From the NCBI GenBank assembly GCA_965224045.1, contig CBDCYD010000006.1:124001-188000 (forward strand): a stretch of DNA of 64,000 bases, read 5' to 3'. Shown one piece after another: positions 8,747 to 16,763 of the stretch. The notes beneath the pieces are model-generated. The model had not been told where the DNA came from. It saw only the letters and a program-made list of their open reading frames with translations, and made no database searches. Position 1 is the first letter of the stretch. Every line of letters starts with the position of its first letter. The DNA comes from Tectiglobus sp965224045. Lineage in GTDB: Bacteria; Pseudomonadota; Alphaproteobacteria; Rhizobiales; Hyphomicrobiaceae. Both the position numbers and the translations under genes were made by a program.

Positions 8747-9537
8747 GTGAAAGAGGAACGGTAGCACTTGTCTCGGGTGCCACCGGTATCATTGGTGGAG
8801 CAATTGCCAGAGAGCTTGCTGCAACGCCCGGCTATGAGGTGGTGCTTCTCGCCCGCGATGAAGGCCGGGCCGAGAAGGCCGCCGATGAAATCCGATGCGC
8901 TACAGGCAACGATGCGATCCGTATCGTCATTGCAGACCTATCGAGGCATGAATCGGTCCGGGCTGCCGCCAGTGCCTGGCAGGGCCCGCTCCACGTTCTC
9001 GTCAACAATGCCGGTATCGCGCCACGTCGCCGTGACACCACGCCCGAGGGTATCGAGCTGACCTTTGCCACCAATGTTCTCGGCTACTTCTGGGTGACCA
9101 AAGCGTTTTCGCCGTACCTCGAAAGGTCCGCACCGTCACGCGTTGTCAATGTTGCGAGCTACTATGCGGGGGATCTGGACCTGGATGATCTCGAATTTGA
9201 GCGCCGCCGCTTCGACAATCGCACGGCATACCGCCAATCGAAACAGGCCAACCGGATGATTACCGTGATGCAGGCCGAGGAATTGGCCGGCAAAGGCATC
9301 ACGGTGAACTCCTGTCACCCTGGCAACCCGTCCTCGGTGCTGAGCCGGACTCTTGGATTTGGCGGCTCCCAGTCACCAGCTGACTCGGCGCGCACACCAA
9401 TCATGCTTGCGCGAGGCGAGTTGGGTGCCGGCGTATCCGGGCGCTACTTCGCGCATGAATCCGAAGCATCATGCGCGTTTGCAAGAGACCGGGGTAGTAT
9501 CGAGCGGCTCTACGAGATCTGCCGTCAGTACGATTGA
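8743..9537 (+). CDS. Short-chain dehydrogenase/reductase (retinol dehydrogenase-like)
   Basis: 264 residues from the ATG at 8743. It has a classical Rossmann motif SGATGIIGGAIA, the acidic strand IADLSRH, VLVNNAGIAP, the Ser strand VVNVASY and the catalytic YRQSK, so it should be an active NAD(P)-dependent oxidoreductase. The DLDLDDLEFE and CHPGNPSSVL segments resemble WWOX/retinol-dehydrogenase-type SDRs. The ATG sits in an ATGA overlap with the repaired HMG-CoA-lyase-like gene, the normal arrangement for a separate coupled gene. The substrate is unknown, probably an intermediate of the same pathway. Confidence 0.85.
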   Translation: MSERGTVALVSGATGIIGGAIARELAATPGYEVVLLARDEGRAEKAADEIRCATGNDAIRIVIADLSRHESVRAAASAWQGPLHVLVNNAGIAPRRRDTTPEGIELTFATNVLGYFWVTKAFSPYLERSAPSRVVNVASYYAGDLDLDDLEFERRRFDNRTAYRQSKQANRMITVMQAEELAGKGITVNSCHPGNPSSVLSRTLGFGGSQSPADSARTPIMLARGELGAGVSGRYFAHESEASCAFARDRGSIERLYEICRQYD

Positions 9538-9632
9538 GCAACGCAGGGATGCAGTCGTGCTCGCCGGCAAATTCAAGACCCGGCGTTCACAGCCGGCACG
9601 TGTCCGAGGACGTTCATGGAGGAGACCAATCG

Positions 9633-10316
9633 ATGAGCAGGTCAATCTGGCTAATCATGTACGATCTGGAAGCCGTGGACGAAGCGCAATATCTTGACTG
9701 GTTCCACCGGATCCATATCCCTGAAAAACTCGCGCGTCCCGGATACGACTGGGCCGCACATTACGAGCTGATCTCAGCAGATGGCGCGCCAACTCCAATT
9801 GGCGGTTCGATCGGGTCGTACGGGCGGCGCGGTTTCATTGCCTTCTTCGGTGGCACGGACACGCGAACGTTTCTCAATCCGAGTCCGACTCAGATCAAAC
9901 CCACGCAAACGCAGCTGACCCGAGAGATGATGGGTTTGCGGATTGGTTCCAGAAGTTCCATTGCAGCGGCGGAATGGCGTTTCGAGGAGAACACGTCAGG
10001 CGAACCCACATACGCATTCTTGCAAGTCGCGATGTGCGATGCCGGAAACCATGACGAGGACTACGGCGCCTGGTGCGTGCAAACGCTCTTGCCACGTTGG
10101 GCATCTTCACCGGGATTCGAGGTAGCAACAAAAATGCTGTCTACGACGGCTGCCGCCAAACACATTTCGGTTGCGAGCTTTCGGTCTCTCGATGATGTCA
10201 CCAACAGTCGTGCGAGTGATCTTGACGACGATTGGTCTGCGCGGGTGCGTGACTATCAAGTCCACCACAACGGGTCCCCAGCGCTATGTCGCCGGATTTG
10301 GCCAACAGGTCAGTGA
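9633..10316 (+). CDS. Uncharacterised EthD/Dabb-like protein
   Basis: 227 residues. The N-terminus reads WLIMYDLEAVDEAQYLDWFH and then HIPEKLARPGYDWAAHYEL, which resembles the start of dimeric alpha+beta barrel (EthD-like) proteins, where a W-x-x-x-HIP helix is followed by PG and an aromatic strand. A second, weaker half (TYAFLQVAMCDAG...) suggests two tandem barrels, common in this fold. The start at 9633 follows GGAGGAGA at 9618-9625; an in-frame TTG at 9534 has no such site. EthD-like proteins assist oxidation or isomerisation in aromatic and polyketide pathways. The family call is by pattern only. Confidence 0.55.
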   Translation: MSRSIWLIMYDLEAVDEAQYLDWFHRIHIPEKLARPGYDWAAHYELISADGAPTPIGGSIGSYGRRGFIAFFGGTDTRTFLNPSPTQIKPTQTQLTREMMGLRIGSRSSIAAAEWRFEENTSGEPTYAFLQVAMCDAGNHDEDYGAWCVQTLLPRWASSPGFEVATKMLSTTAAAKHISVASFRSLDDVTNSRASDLDDDWSARVRDYQVHHNGSPALCRRIWPTGQ

Positions 10317-10359
10317 TTGCAACGTTTCGCCCAAAGCTTCGATTTAGGTCGGCGACGAA

Positions 10360-11280
10360 ATGGATGACCTCATCCTCCACAACTACGACTTCTCGAATTA
10401 TGCAGAAAAAGTGCGCCTGGCGCTTGGTTACAAGTCACTGACCTGGCATTCAGTGACTATTCCGTCGGTTGCGCCGAAGCCCGACCTGCAGCGTCTGACC
10501 GGTGGTTATCGGCGAACTCCGGTACTGCAGATCGGGGCGGACATCTATTGCGATACGCAATTGATATTGCACGTGCTTGAACGCTTGCAGCCGCGACCGA
10601 CGCTTTATCCGAAGCCCTACCGCGCGTTGGCACAAGTTTTGACCTACTGGGCGGAGACGCAACTCTTCCGACCAATCTCTCTTTATGTTTCCGGGAGCAA
10701 TCCCGATGAATTTCCATTGAACCTGCAAGCCGACCGCGCCCGAATGCGCGGGATGCCGCCGCCAAGTGCCGAGGCAATGAAGCGCGCAGCAGCGCGCAAT
10801 GCGCCTTTGGTTCGATCCCAGCTGCCAACGATCGAGACGCTGTTGTCGGATGGCCGCAAATGGGTGTTAGGGCCTGAAACGACGGTCGCCGATTTCGCGA
10901 TCTACCATGCACTATGGTTCATTACTGCGCGGACGCAGAGACTTTCATTCGAACTTGATCCGTTCGAGAGAATTCGATCCTGGATGTGCCGTATGGCAGC
11001 CTTTGGTCATGGCGAAAAACTTTTCATGACGCCCACAGAAGCGATCGCGATCGCAGCCAGGTCAGAGCCGCAGCCCCCACGGCCCTCGCGGCCATTTCCG
11101 GAAGACCCGCCTCTGGGTGCGGCAGTCAGCGTGCGTGCTGGTGACTATGGCAAGGACGCCATCGAGGGAAAATTGGCTATGATTGATCCCACAGAAATCG
11201 CAGTTCAACGCCACGACACAGTTCTTGGAAGCGCGATCGTTCATTTCCCAAGGCTCGGCTACGAACTGCGGAGCTCTTAG
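10360..11280 (+). CDS. Glutathione S-transferase family protein with a C-terminal extension
   Basis: 306 residues. Residues 1-80 are a GST thioredoxin-fold domain (LILHNYDFSNYAEKVRLAL, then RRTPVLQIG with the cis-Pro and YCDTQLIL). A helical C-terminal domain follows to about 230 (WVLGPETTVADFAIYHAL). After a Pro-rich linker there is a further 60-residue beta-rich tail (GAAVSVRAGDYGKDAIEG) absent from ordinary GSTs of about 210-230 residues. The expected role is conjugation, isomerisation or lyase chemistry with glutathione. It ends the plus-strand group and converges with the Fe-S protein gene. Confidence 0.8.
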   Translation: MDDLILHNYDFSNYAEKVRLALGYKSLTWHSVTIPSVAPKPDLQRLTGGYRRTPVLQIGADIYCDTQLILHVLERLQPRPTLYPKPYRALAQVLTYWAETQLFRPISLYVSGSNPDEFPLNLQADRARMRGMPPPSAEAMKRAAARNAPLVRSQLPTIETLLSDGRKWVLGPETTVADFAIYHALWFITARTQRLSFELDPFERIRSWMCRMAAFGHGEKLFMTPTEAIAIAARSEPQPPRPSRPFPEDPPLGAAVSVRAGDYGKDAIEGKLAMIDPTEIAVQRHDTVLGSAIVHFPRLGYELRSS

Positions 11281-11301
11281 GGAAGTGCGCTACAGGGGCA
11301 C

Positions 11302-11327
11302 AGCGCATTGCCATTGTCCGATGCGCT
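11302..11327. terminator. Short inverted repeat between convergent genes
   Basis: AGCGCAT at 11302-11308 and ATGCGCT at 11321-11327 are perfect inverse complements with a 12-base loop. The repeat lies between the stops of the convergent GST and Fe-S protein genes and touches the last codon of the latter. No T-run follows on either strand, so it is at best a weak or Rho-assisted terminator. Confidence 0.25.
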
Positions 11328-12666
11328 AGATGCTTTCTGCAACCGGCTGGTACGGATGATCGATCGGAAGATGCTGGTCTGCGAGAATGTCCTCGATCAC
11401 CACATCCCTGACGTGTTCGGGATCGAGTTCGTATTCCTCGATCAAGTTGAGCGATGCAGCGAGGATGGCGTCGGCGTCCTGCATCAGCTTCAACTGTTTG
11501 AAACGGTCCTCCCGCGCAATTCCCATGCTTTCGCCAATGAGTTCCATGTAATTGGCTATGTCAAACGGCCGGCTCTTTTCATGACCGGACAACTCACGGT
11601 GATCCGCGTGATAGACGCCAACCAAGGTGTCGACGTCGCACTCTCCGGCTTCATGAAGGATGCCTGCAATCGTATTCTTGTAGTAGTCGCCCAGCGGCGC
11701 CAATGCCGTGCTCGTGTAGCCGATGCTTGTGGTCTCCAACTCGACGACGTCCAACCCGGGCACAGCTCCAAGCAGCTTGCGCACGGCTTCCATTACGCCT
11801 AGCTCGCCGGCGTACTCGTAGACGGCGACGCGCTTGTTGACCGGCTTGACAAGGAACGGCCGCAACTCGTCGAGCCGACTCGCGAGATAGACAGGGAACA
11901 TGGTCATTTCGAGCTCATTGCCGGTCATGTCCCGGTAGCTCGGAATCATTGTTTCTCCAAATTGTATCTGACATGTCGGACACCACGACAGAACTTCGGA
12001 GGTCTTGGACGCTGCCATTTTGTCGAGCGTGTTGAAGGCGTGGCGCGCCGAGTTTTCGATGTCCCCTGACCGCAACTGCAGAATGCCGCAACAGGCGCCC
12101 GTACCACCTTGCACCTCATAGGTGACACCCAGCCGCTCCAGCACATCCAGACAGAGCAGGCCGATGTGCGGCGTCTTCAGCATGTTGCATCCGGTGTAGA
12201 ATACCAGATCGGGCACCTCGTCTCGATCAGGGTGCGAACGCGGGCTCAGCTTCGCAAGCAATTCCGGCGGCAAAGACAGCCGAGACAAGACGCGCACGCC
12301 ACGGCTCATTTTCTGAAAAGCCGCTTTGCCCGCGCTACGCCGTTGCCGTGTCGCTTTGGTTCGGTTCAATGCCCGCCTGGCCATCGTCAGCATGAAGCGC
12401 GGGTTGATGCCATGTTCGCAAGCGGAAAGGCAGGCGCCCGTACCGCAGCAGCTTGCAGCCCAGGACTTGGCTGCCTGTGTGGCAACATCACCACGCAGGA
12501 TGTCGCGAATGCCAGACGTGAGGCTCTCTGGGTCGGTTGTATCAATGCCAGCAACGGCGAGTGTCGGACAGGCACGGGCGCAGGCCCCACAAGCCGTGCA
12601 AGCCTCCAGCAAACCGTCGGCACGGCGATCTAGAGATTCGATGAAGGCATCGATGCGGTTCGACAT
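11326..12666 (-). CDS. Heterodisulfide-reductase-like (CCG domain) Fe-S oxidoreductase subunit
   Basis: 446 residues from the ATG at 12666. The N-terminus has two ferredoxin-like cysteine clusters: CTACGACARACP (CxxCxxCxxxCP) and a second CxxxC...C cluster in SCCGTGACLSACEHGI. The C-terminal half has CCG-domain cysteines (FYTGCNML, GTGACCG, LSWCPTCQ), as in GlpC, LutA and HdrB/D. Such proteins pass electrons between quinone or flavoprotein dehydrogenases and other carriers. It lies downstream of the MetE-like gene on the same strand, 147 bases away. The electron donor is not evident; an in-frame start at 12738 is possible but lacks support. Confidence 0.8.
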   Translation of the reverse strand: MSNRIDAFIESLDRRADGLLEACTACGACARACPTLAVAGIDTTDPESLTSGIRDILRGDVATQAAKSWAASCCGTGACLSACEHGINPRFMLTMARRALNRTKATRQRRSAGKAAFQKMSRGVRVLSRLSLPPELLAKLSPRSHPDRDEVPDLVFYTGCNMLKTPHIGLLCLDVLERLGVTYEVQGGTGACCGILQLRSGDIENSARHAFNTLDKMAASKTSEVLSWCPTCQIQFGETMIPSYRDMTGNELEMTMFPVYLASRLDELRPFLVKPVNKRVAVYEYAGELGVMEAVRKLLGAVPGLDVVELETTSIGYTSTALAPLGDYYKNTIAGILHEAGECDVDTLVGVYHADHRELSGHEKSRPFDIANYMELIGESMGIAREDRFKQLKLMQDADAILAASLNLIEEYELDPEHVRDVVIEDILADQHLPIDHPYQPVAESI

Positions 12667-12813
12667 GCTGTAGGTCCCGGTGCTTCGGTGCTTGTACACT
12701 GCGAGAGAAGCTCGTGCAGTTTCAAAGTTCGATGTCAATCAAACGATCGACCATGCTAGACAAACCGTGCGTTCGTCACGCCGGCAAATACCCTAACGCT
12801 GATCCCGATACAT

Positions 12814-13851
12814 TTAAACCGATTTGGCCGCCGCACACATATTGCTCAGCTTCTCAAAGACAACTTGGCGCTCGAGCATGGCGAGACCGCAATCCGGGCC
12901 GGCGAGCAGGCGTTCCCTGTCGATATACCGGAGCGCTGCGCGCAGGCGTTCTGCAATTTCCTCAACGCTCTCGATCCGAGTTGCTGCAATCTGAACGACG
13001 CCTAGAACGACGCTCTTGTTCTTGAATCGCTGCAGCAGGCTCAGATCGTTGTGGCGATGAGCATCCTCGATCGAGACACTATCAATAAATGATTGATCGA
13101 GCATGTCAGCGAGTTCGAAATAAGCTTCACGCGGGGCCTTGGGGAAATCTTTCAGGTCGACGGCAGATGGATAGCCACAGCAGATGTGCACTGTTCGCGT
13201 CACGTCATCTGCAATGCCGCGAAATGCCCGTTCCAGCATTTCGCCGCCCCAGTCCAATGCCGCAGACGCCTTTCTTGCGAACACCGGCTCATCAATCTGA
13301 ATGTGACGGCAGCCCGCCGCCGCCAACGCACGCATCTCATAGTTGAGCGCGTCGGCCAGGGCGGCTGCCAACGCCCTATCGTCTCGGTAGTACTTGTCGA
13401 CAACCGAATCGATGATTGTCATCGGACCAGGCAAGGTCATTTTAATCGGTCGCTCGGTGGCGTTCTGGGCCCGCTGCCAGTCGTCGATCAGGAAATGCTC
13501 GCCGACCACAATATCGCTGACGACGGTCGGAAACTTGGCCGTCCAGGTCCCACCGCGCGTGGCACGTTGCGTGAGGTTGGCGAAGTCTATGCCGCCGAGT
13601 TGACGAAGATGGTAGTGCACATAGTGCGATCTTGGGGTTTCGCCGTCGGTCGGAATGTCAATGCCAGCCTCAACCTGGTGCAGGACATTGTCTCGCGTAG
13701 CGCGCTCCAACATAGCATCGTCTTCGACGCTACGCGTCCGCAAATACTCGGAGTACCGTCGTGTCGGGTCCGGATGTTTAGGAACGAATTTCGGGATGCG
13801 CAAATAGTCGGGCTTCGGATAGCTGCCAATCGTCGTCGTTTGAATCGCCAT
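12814..13851 (-). CDS. MetE-core (cobalamin-independent methionine synthase C-terminal-like) protein
   Basis: 345 residues, about half of full MetE: only the catalytic barrel is present. It starts with TTTIGSYPKP and shows GPMTIIDSV, QIDEPVF, the VHICCGYP zinc-binding His/Cys pair and the second Cys in GPDCGLA, so a thiol-activating zinc site is likely intact. Free-standing MetE cores use small methyl donors or act in methyl or thiol transfer in archaea and catabolic bacteria rather than with polyglutamyl-folate. The substrate is unknown. The adjacent Fe-S protein suggests a role in a redox or methyl-transfer pathway (inference). Confidence 0.78.
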   Translation of the reverse strand: MAIQTTTIGSYPKPDYLRIPKFVPKHPDPTRRYSEYLRTRSVEDDAMLERATRDNVLHQVEAGIDIPTDGETPRSHYVHYHLRQLGGIDFANLTQRATRGGTWTAKFPTVVSDIVVGEHFLIDDWQRAQNATERPIKMTLPGPMTIIDSVVDKYYRDDRALAAALADALNYEMRALAAAGCRHIQIDEPVFARKASAALDWGGEMLERAFRGIADDVTRTVHICCGYPSAVDLKDFPKAPREAYFELADMLDQSFIDSVSIEDAHRHNDLSLLQRFKNKSVVLGVVQIAATRIESVEEIAERLRAALRYIDRERLLAGPDCGLAMLERQVVFEKLSNMCAAAKSV

Positions 13852-14067
13852 TTTGAACTTTCCGCCGGGCCGGTCGCGATCTTCGCGTCATATGCCAAAC
13901 CCTATCAGATCCGCGGATGTCGCGCGCGCAATGCAACAGCCGTACGTGCCCCTTGGGATTGTCGCACGCAACGGGCGATGGCGCGGGACTCATCCCCTCG
14001 GGTGCTGCGTGTCATGCAATTCGACAACAACAATCGAGCAATCGAGAGACGGAAACGGCGCGTGGGT

Positions 14068-16719
14068 TCAGAAGTTCAGCGAAATGTCACGATGGTCGGC
14101 GTTGCAGGCAGCGACATACAGTGCCTGCTCGCGCGGCAGACGCGACTGCTGGCGCAGGCCGATCGTGTCGCGGATCGCCTCCTCGTACCTGGCCAGCCCG
14201 GGCAGCAACTCCGTGGCCGCCCGCCGACGCCAGGCGAGTTCTGCGTCGTACTTTCGCTGGGCCGCCGCGAGTGCCGCATGTGCCTTGGCACGATCGGCCT
14301 TACCACGGCGCAATTCGCGGCGCACCTTGGAAATCTCCGATCGTATGTCGCCGGCGCCCTCGACGGCACGCAGAGCGGTGAAGACGGCCGTCACCTTCTC
14401 CGTGGCAACTTTGGTATCGTCGTCGTCGATGATAGCGGCAAGGCCCTTGAGATCATTCCCGAGCGCTATCAGCGCATCGGTGGAGGCGATCGTTGCCACC
14501 GCCTTCTTGACGGGATTGTATGCGGTGTCGACGGTACGGCGGTATTTGCGGCGCGCGTCGGTCTCGACTTTCTGCAGCGACACGAACGCCTTGTTTTCTG
14601 CCACCCATTTCGCCGGAATTGTTGCTTCGATCGCCTTGATTTGAGCCTGCTCCGCCGCGATTTCCTTGTCGAGCCGCGCGATCAGCTCCTTGTCGCCGCG
14701 CGCCTGGTTTTTCTCTGTCTGCAACTCCTTGATGTGTCGTTTGATTGCCGACGTACGTTTCTGAATTGCACGGACTTCGGAATGGAGCGGTCGGTAAGCC
14801 GGCACCATTTCAGCGACCCTGGCAACCGCTGTTTCAACGGCTTCGACATCTGCAAAGACGCTGCCTGCCGCATCGAACCCCCGTTTCAGGTCGCGGCCAA
14901 GGCGCGCAGGCAAGTAGCCGAGTTCGAGCGTCCTGACCTCCTTCATGGCCGTCGTCAGCTCGGATTTGCGTGCCCGATACTGCGCGAACTTATACTCCTC
15001 GAGGCAATACTGCATGCTCGGGTTGCGCGGCGGCGGCGCCGTTTCCGATGTCAGCAGGTTCCGCGTCGGCAGATAGTTCACCAATGCCGGGTAGTTGCCG
15101 ACAATGATCAATGCGAGAAGCTGCAGTGCGATGAAGGGCACCACGCCCTTGTACATCTGGATGGTGCGCACGACGGCCGGTGCGACGCCGCGGAGATAGA
15201 ACAAAGCAAAGCCGAACGGTGGTGTCAGGAAAGAGGTCTGGATGTTGAGCCCGATCATCACGCCAAGCCACACCGCGGTCACGTTGGCCGACGGATCCAT
15301 GAGCAGGATCGGCGCGACGATGGGCACGACGACCACCGCGATCTCAATAAAGTCAAGGAAGAAGCCGAGCACGAAGATCACGGCCATGACGATAATGAAC
15401 TGCGCCCAGAAGCCGCCGGGCAGATTGGTCAGGAAATCCTTGACGAGTTCCTCGCCGCCAAAGGCCCGGAAGGCTGCCGTCAGCATCGCTGCACCGAGCA
15501 GGATGATGAACACCAACGAAGTCGTCTTCGCGGTTTCGACCATAACACCGTGCAAGGTGTCGTCAGTTTTATAGGTGCGCCAACCGCTCCAGATCAGCGC
15601 ACCTAGAAACAATGCGACCGCGATGGAAGCAAGGGTCACACCGAGAACGTCGTTGCCGGTTTTGATGTTCTTGACGTTGATGTCGAACGTGAAGGTCAGC
15701 GCGAAGATCGCAACCAGAGATGCGAGGGCGAGCAATGCCGGTGCCAGCGCCAGGGGATGGCCTTCGCGTAGCCGGTAGCCGGCCATGACCATCGCGCCGG
15801 CAGCCCCGATGGCGCCGGCCTGGTTGACCGTTGCAACGCCGGTTATAATCGAACCCAAGACGACGAAAATGAGAGTGAGCGGCGGGATCAGGATAAATCC
15901 GACACGCAGCAGGAACCGTAGGCCCATCTTGCCGTCAAACGGCACCGATGGCGCAACGTTCGGCCGGATTAAGCCGAGGATGAGTACGTAGACCATATAG
16001 AGCCCGACAAGTACAAGGCCTGGAACCAGAGCTCCGAGAAACATTTCTCCGGCACTTGTTGAGACCACGCCGAACTCGGACGGCATCGAGAAGTTGCCCG
16101 TCGTCTCCTTATAGAGCGCCTTGCGTGCCGTGCCGGCCTGGTCGACGGCGCTCGCCAATTGGTCGGCGAGAATGATCAGCACGATAGATGGCGGGATGAT
16201 CTGCCCGAGAGTGCCGGAGGCTGCAATCGTGCCGGTTGCCAGCGATTGCGAATAATTGTTGCGCAGCATCGCCGGTAGCGAGATCAGGCCCATGGCGACG
16301 ACGGTCGCACCCAGAATGCCGGTCGTCGCGGCGAGCAATGCACCGACGAAGATCACCGAAATGCCAAGGCCGCCCGGCACCGGACCAAACAGTTGCGCCA
16401 TCGTCACGAGCAGGTCTTCTGCGATCTTGGAACGCTGCAGCATGATGCCCATGAAGACGAACAGCGGAATTGCGATCAGCGTGTCGCGTTCGACCTCCCA
16501 GTAGATGCCGCGAAAGTTGGTAACGCCCGAACTCAGCCAGTCGGTCGGTCCACCCTGGGCAAAGTAGGCATCGACGTTGCCAGCGAAGAGATAGCCACAG
16601 GCGGCAGCAAGCAGCACCGAGAGGATCGCCGAACCGGGCAGGGCAAACGCGACCGGGTAGCCCGATGCGAGGGCGCCGGCCATCAGGCCAATCAGGACAA
16701 CGAGAAAGAATAGTTCCAT
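14068..16719 (-). CDS. TRAP transporter large permease (DctM family) with long coiled-coil C-terminal tail
   Basis: 883 residues, about twice a usual DctM (about 430). Residues 1 to about 557 are the membrane core: an N-terminal multi-helix region, GQIIPPSIVLIILAD and ILGATVVAMG characteristic of DctM, and SFLTPPFGFALFYLRG near the end. A long inserted segment of extra helices lies in the middle. After APPPRNP, residues about 560-883 are hydrophilic and heptad-rich (RAIQKRTSAIKRHIKELQTE and similar), predicting a helical coiled-coil domain. DctM imports organic acids with Na+ or H+ together with DctQ and DctP, encoded just upstream. The tail's role is unknown. Confidence 0.88.
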   Translation of the reverse strand: MELFFLVVLIGLMAGALASGYPVAFALPGSAILSVLLAAACGYLFAGNVDAYFAQGGPTDWLSSGVTNFRGIYWEVERDTLIAIPLFVFMGIMLQRSKIAEDLLVTMAQLFGPVPGGLGISVIFVGALLAATTGILGATVVAMGLISLPAMLRNNYSQSLATGTIAASGTLGQIIPPSIVLIILADQLASAVDQAGTARKALYKETTGNFSMPSEFGVVSTSAGEMFLGALVPGLVLVGLYMVYVLILGLIRPNVAPSVPFDGKMGLRFLLRVGFILIPPLTLIFVVLGSIITGVATVNQAGAIGAAGAMVMAGYRLREGHPLALAPALLALASLVAIFALTFTFDINVKNIKTGNDVLGVTLASIAVALFLGALIWSGWRTYKTDDTLHGVMVETAKTTSLVFIILLGAAMLTAAFRAFGGEELVKDFLTNLPGGFWAQFIIVMAVIFVLGFFLDFIEIAVVVVPIVAPILLMDPSANVTAVWLGVMIGLNIQTSFLTPPFGFALFYLRGVAPAVVRTIQMYKGVVPFIALQLLALIIVGNYPALVNYLPTRNLLTSETAPPPRNPSMQYCLEEYKFAQYRARKSELTTAMKEVRTLELGYLPARLGRDLKRGFDAAGSVFADVEAVETAVARVAEMVPAYRPLHSEVRAIQKRTSAIKRHIKELQTEKNQARGDKELIARLDKEIAAEQAQIKAIEATIPAKWVAENKAFVSLQKVETDARRKYRRTVDTAYNPVKKAVATIASTDALIALGNDLKGLAAIIDDDDTKVATEKVTAVFTALRAVEGAGDIRSEISKVRRELRRGKADRAKAHAALAAAQRKYDAELAWRRRAATELLPGLARYEEAIRDTIGLRQQSRLPREQALYVAACNADHRDISLNF

Positions 16720-16763
16720 TGCGACGTTGCTTGCCTTGCCTGCCTTGGACCTTGCCAGAGAGC

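Noticed and set aside
7795..9537. A genuine lyase-SDR fusion protein
   Set aside because: The family C-terminus continues in the next frame and ends in an ATGA overlap with the SDR start, so two separate genes with a frameshift explain the data better.
13093..15606. Plus-strand ORF of 837 residues
   Set aside because: It runs antisense to the MetE-like and TRAP permease genes and its translation is Arg/His/Cys-rich with no family motifs; long shadow frames are expected in GC-rich coding DNA.
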